Shown: positions 4,794-5,957 of the stretch, piece by piece | Layout of the letters: the number at the start of each line of letters is the position of its first letter | How positions within the stretch are numbered: position 1 is the stretch's first letter | NCBI GenBank assembly: GCA_964429465.1 | Contig: CAYSCA010000211.1 | Span: 1 to 5,957 of the forward strand | DNA length: 5,957 nucleotides | DNA from: Ferrovibrio sp964429465 | GTDB lineage: Bacteria; Pseudomonadota; Alphaproteobacteria; Ferrovibrionales; Ferrovibrionaceae | Reading direction: 5' to 3' | Made by a program: the position numbers and the translations under genes | The notes under the pieces: model-generated | Told to the model about the DNA's origin: nothing | Database searches by the model: none | What the model saw: the letters and a program-made list of their open reading frames with translations, nothing else

Positions 4794-5687
4794 TTACAGC
4801 ATGGCGCGCAATTCGCCGAGCACGGCGAGTCGCGCTGTGGTCATGGCGAGCAGGGTGGCGGCGCCGGGCAGCACCAGCAGCGCGAGCCAGTGCCACCAGC
4901 TCAGGCTGAGGCCCGGCAGCAGGCCGGCGCTGACGCCGCCGGCCAGCAGCTGGATGGCCAGCAGGATCGCCGCCGCGAGCAGGGCGCCGACCACGCCGCC
5001 GCGCAGCGCCTGGCGGGCCACATGGCGCTGGAACTGCCGCGCGATATAGCCGTCCTCGGCGCCCATCAGATGCAGCAGCTCGATCGTGTCGCGCCGGGCG
5101 GCGAGGCCGGCGCGCGTGGCGAAGATCACCATCGCCGCCGCCGCCAGCCCGACCAGCAGCACGATGCCGCCCCCCAAGCTCTGCAGCAGGCGGCCGAGCT
5201 GGATCAGCCGGTCCAGCCAGGGCTTGGGATCGTCGATGCGCGCGCCGGGCACCGCTGCCTGCAGCCGCGCCGTCACCGCATCCACCGACAGCGCGGCATT
5301 GTCATCCAGGGTCACGTCGATCAGGGCCGGCAGGGGCAGGTCGGCCTGCAGCGCCTCGCTGCCGAGCCAGGGCTTCAGCAGCGCCTCGATGGCGGGACGC
5401 GGCAGCGCCTCCGCGGCCCGGATGCCCGGCACGCCGCGCAGGACATCCAGGGCTTTCGCCACGCGGGGCGCCATCGGCTGGTCCGGCCGCGCGGCGATCT
5501 GCACCGTCAGCTTCGAGGATACGCCGCGCCGCCAGCCCTCGATCGTGCCGTCCAGCGCCAGCGCGCCGGCCAGCGCGAGCGCGGCGAGGAACACCATCAC
5601 CGCCAGCGCCCAGGGCAGGAAGCGCCCGGCGCGGTCGGCGTCCAGCTGCAGGTCGGAAGCCGTCGCGGTCTTGCGGGCCGCCTTCAT
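4794..5687 (-). CDS. ftsX: Cell division protein FtsX
   Basis: The membrane subunit of the FtsEX complex, an ABC-transporter-like machine that uses FtsE's ATP hydrolysis to activate peptidoglycan hydrolases through periplasmic partners during division. The 297-residue protein has the FtsX layout: a short cytoplasmic N-terminus, a first membrane helix at about 23-46, a large extracytoplasmic domain at about 47-168, then three helices at about 170-192, 220-241 and 265-288. The cytoplasmic segment DTIELLHLMGAEDGYIARQF (200-219), between helices two and three, is the conserved coupling region for the ATPase. The ATG overlaps the ftsE stop as ATGA, so the two are translationally coupled. Overall sequence is Ala/Leu-rich and diverged, and identification depends on topology plus FtsE adjacency. 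The next gene starts 10 bp later. Confidence 0.92.
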   Translation of the reverse strand: MKAARKTATASDLQLDADRAGRFLPWALAVMVFLAALALAGALALDGTIEGWRRGVSSKLTVQIAARPDQPMAPRVAKALDVLRGVPGIRAAEALPRPAIEALLKPWLGSEALQADLPLPALIDVTLDDNAALSVDAVTARLQAAVPGARIDDPKPWLDRLIQLGRLLQSLGGGIVLLVGLAAAAMVIFATRAGLAARRDTIELLHLMGAEDGYIARQFQRHVARQALRGGVVGALLAAAILLAIQLLAGGVSAGLLPGLSLSWWHWLALLVLPGAATLLAMTTARLAVLGELRAML

Positions 5688-5957
5688 GCCGCATTCCTCT
5701 CGATGCCCAGCGTGCCCTGCCGCAGCCGCATCACCGGGAATCTGAACCGCTGCAGCAGATGCGTGTCATGGGTCGCCAGCACCACCGCCGTGCCGAGCTT
5801 GTTCAGCTCGACGAACAGATACATCAGCCGTTGCGCCATCTCGGGATCGACGTTGCCGGTCGGCTCGTCGGCGAGCAGCAGCGAGGGCCGCGCGATCACG
5901 GCGCGCGCGATCGCCACGCGCTGCTTCTCGCCGCCCGACAGCGTCGCCGGCCGCGCC
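5684..5957 (-). CDS. ftsE: Cell division ATP-binding protein FtsE, C-terminal part
   Basis: The cytoplasmic ABC ATPase of FtsEX. Only the last 90 residues are in the window; the Walker A half lies beyond the right edge. Visible are the ABC signature LSGGEKQRVAIARA (6-19 of this fragment), Walker B LLLADEPTGNVD (26-37) with the catalytic Glu, and the H-loop ATHD (61-64). DEPTGNVD is the pattern expected of the FtsE/LolD/MacB group; FtsE is chosen because the next gene, overlapping as ATGA, has FtsX topology rather than LolC/MacB topology. The frame is open to the edge, so it appears intact. The promoter for this operon is outside the window. Confidence 0.93.
   Translation of the reverse strand, partial: ARPATLSGGEKQRVAIARAVIARPSLLLADEPTGNVDPEMAQRLMYLFVELNKLGTAVVLATHDTHLLQRFRFPVMRLRQGTLGIERNAA

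Noticed and set aside
4148..4909. Plus-strand open frame (253 codons) across the phosphatase gene and the end of ftsX
   Set aside because: Same reasoning: it is antisense to intact HAD motifs and has no domain-like sequence.

Overview
The window reads as ordinary, GC-rich, densely packed chromosomal DNA, most likely from an alphaproteobacterium (possibly Rhodospirillales-like; the lineage is inferred from gene content and style, not from a marker gene). The clues are an adenosylcobalamin-dependent ribonucleotide reductase with the NrdJ-type N-terminus, a compact FtsX, an ftsE-ftsX cluster running into a YdcF-family gene and a PlsC-type acyltransferase, and strong G/C third-position bias that throws long antisense shadow ORFs. 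I see no mobile element, tRNA, rRNA, CRISPR array or phage gene.

Layout. (1) Positions 1-343, minus strand: the first 114 codons of nrdJ, leaving the window on the left. (2) Positions 344-701: the only large non-coding stretch, a divergent regulatory region. Its middle (441-540) is 45% GC by direct count, visibly lower than its surroundings. It carries a 7-bp dyad (ATTGATC-N14-GATCAAT), a candidate NrdR-type box, a cluster of DnaA-box-like sequences (one perfect TTATCCACA, one single mismatch 11 bp away, one weaker) and a plausible promoter for the rightward genes. (3) Positions 702-2766, plus strand: a small SnoaL/NTF2-like protein starting at TTG, a GC hairpin, an Old Yellow Enzyme-family ene-reductase, and a DUF1772 membrane protein coupled to it by a GTGA overlap. 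(4) Positions 2756-5957, minus strand: ftsE (partial) - ftsX - GmhB-like HAD phosphatase - YdcF family - plsC, an apparent operon with ATGA/GTGA overlaps or gaps of 10-16 bp. The two gene blocks converge and their last genes overlap by 11 bp.

How it fits together. The minus-strand operon is an envelope and division module: FtsEX controls peptidoglycan hydrolysis at the septum, a HAD phosphatase related to heptose-bisphosphate phosphatases suggests surface-sugar metabolism, YdcF-family proteins are implicated in envelope functions, and PlsC makes phosphatidic acid. The plus-strand genes look like a small redox/accessory unit of unknown substrate. The nrdJ upstream region is the most interesting part, because DnaA-box-like sites beside a ribonucleotide reductase gene suggest that dNTP supply may be tied to replication initiation. 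No undescribed system is evident; the strongest leads are that regulatory region and the GmhB-like enzyme lacking the family's zinc-loop cysteines inside the ftsEX operon.
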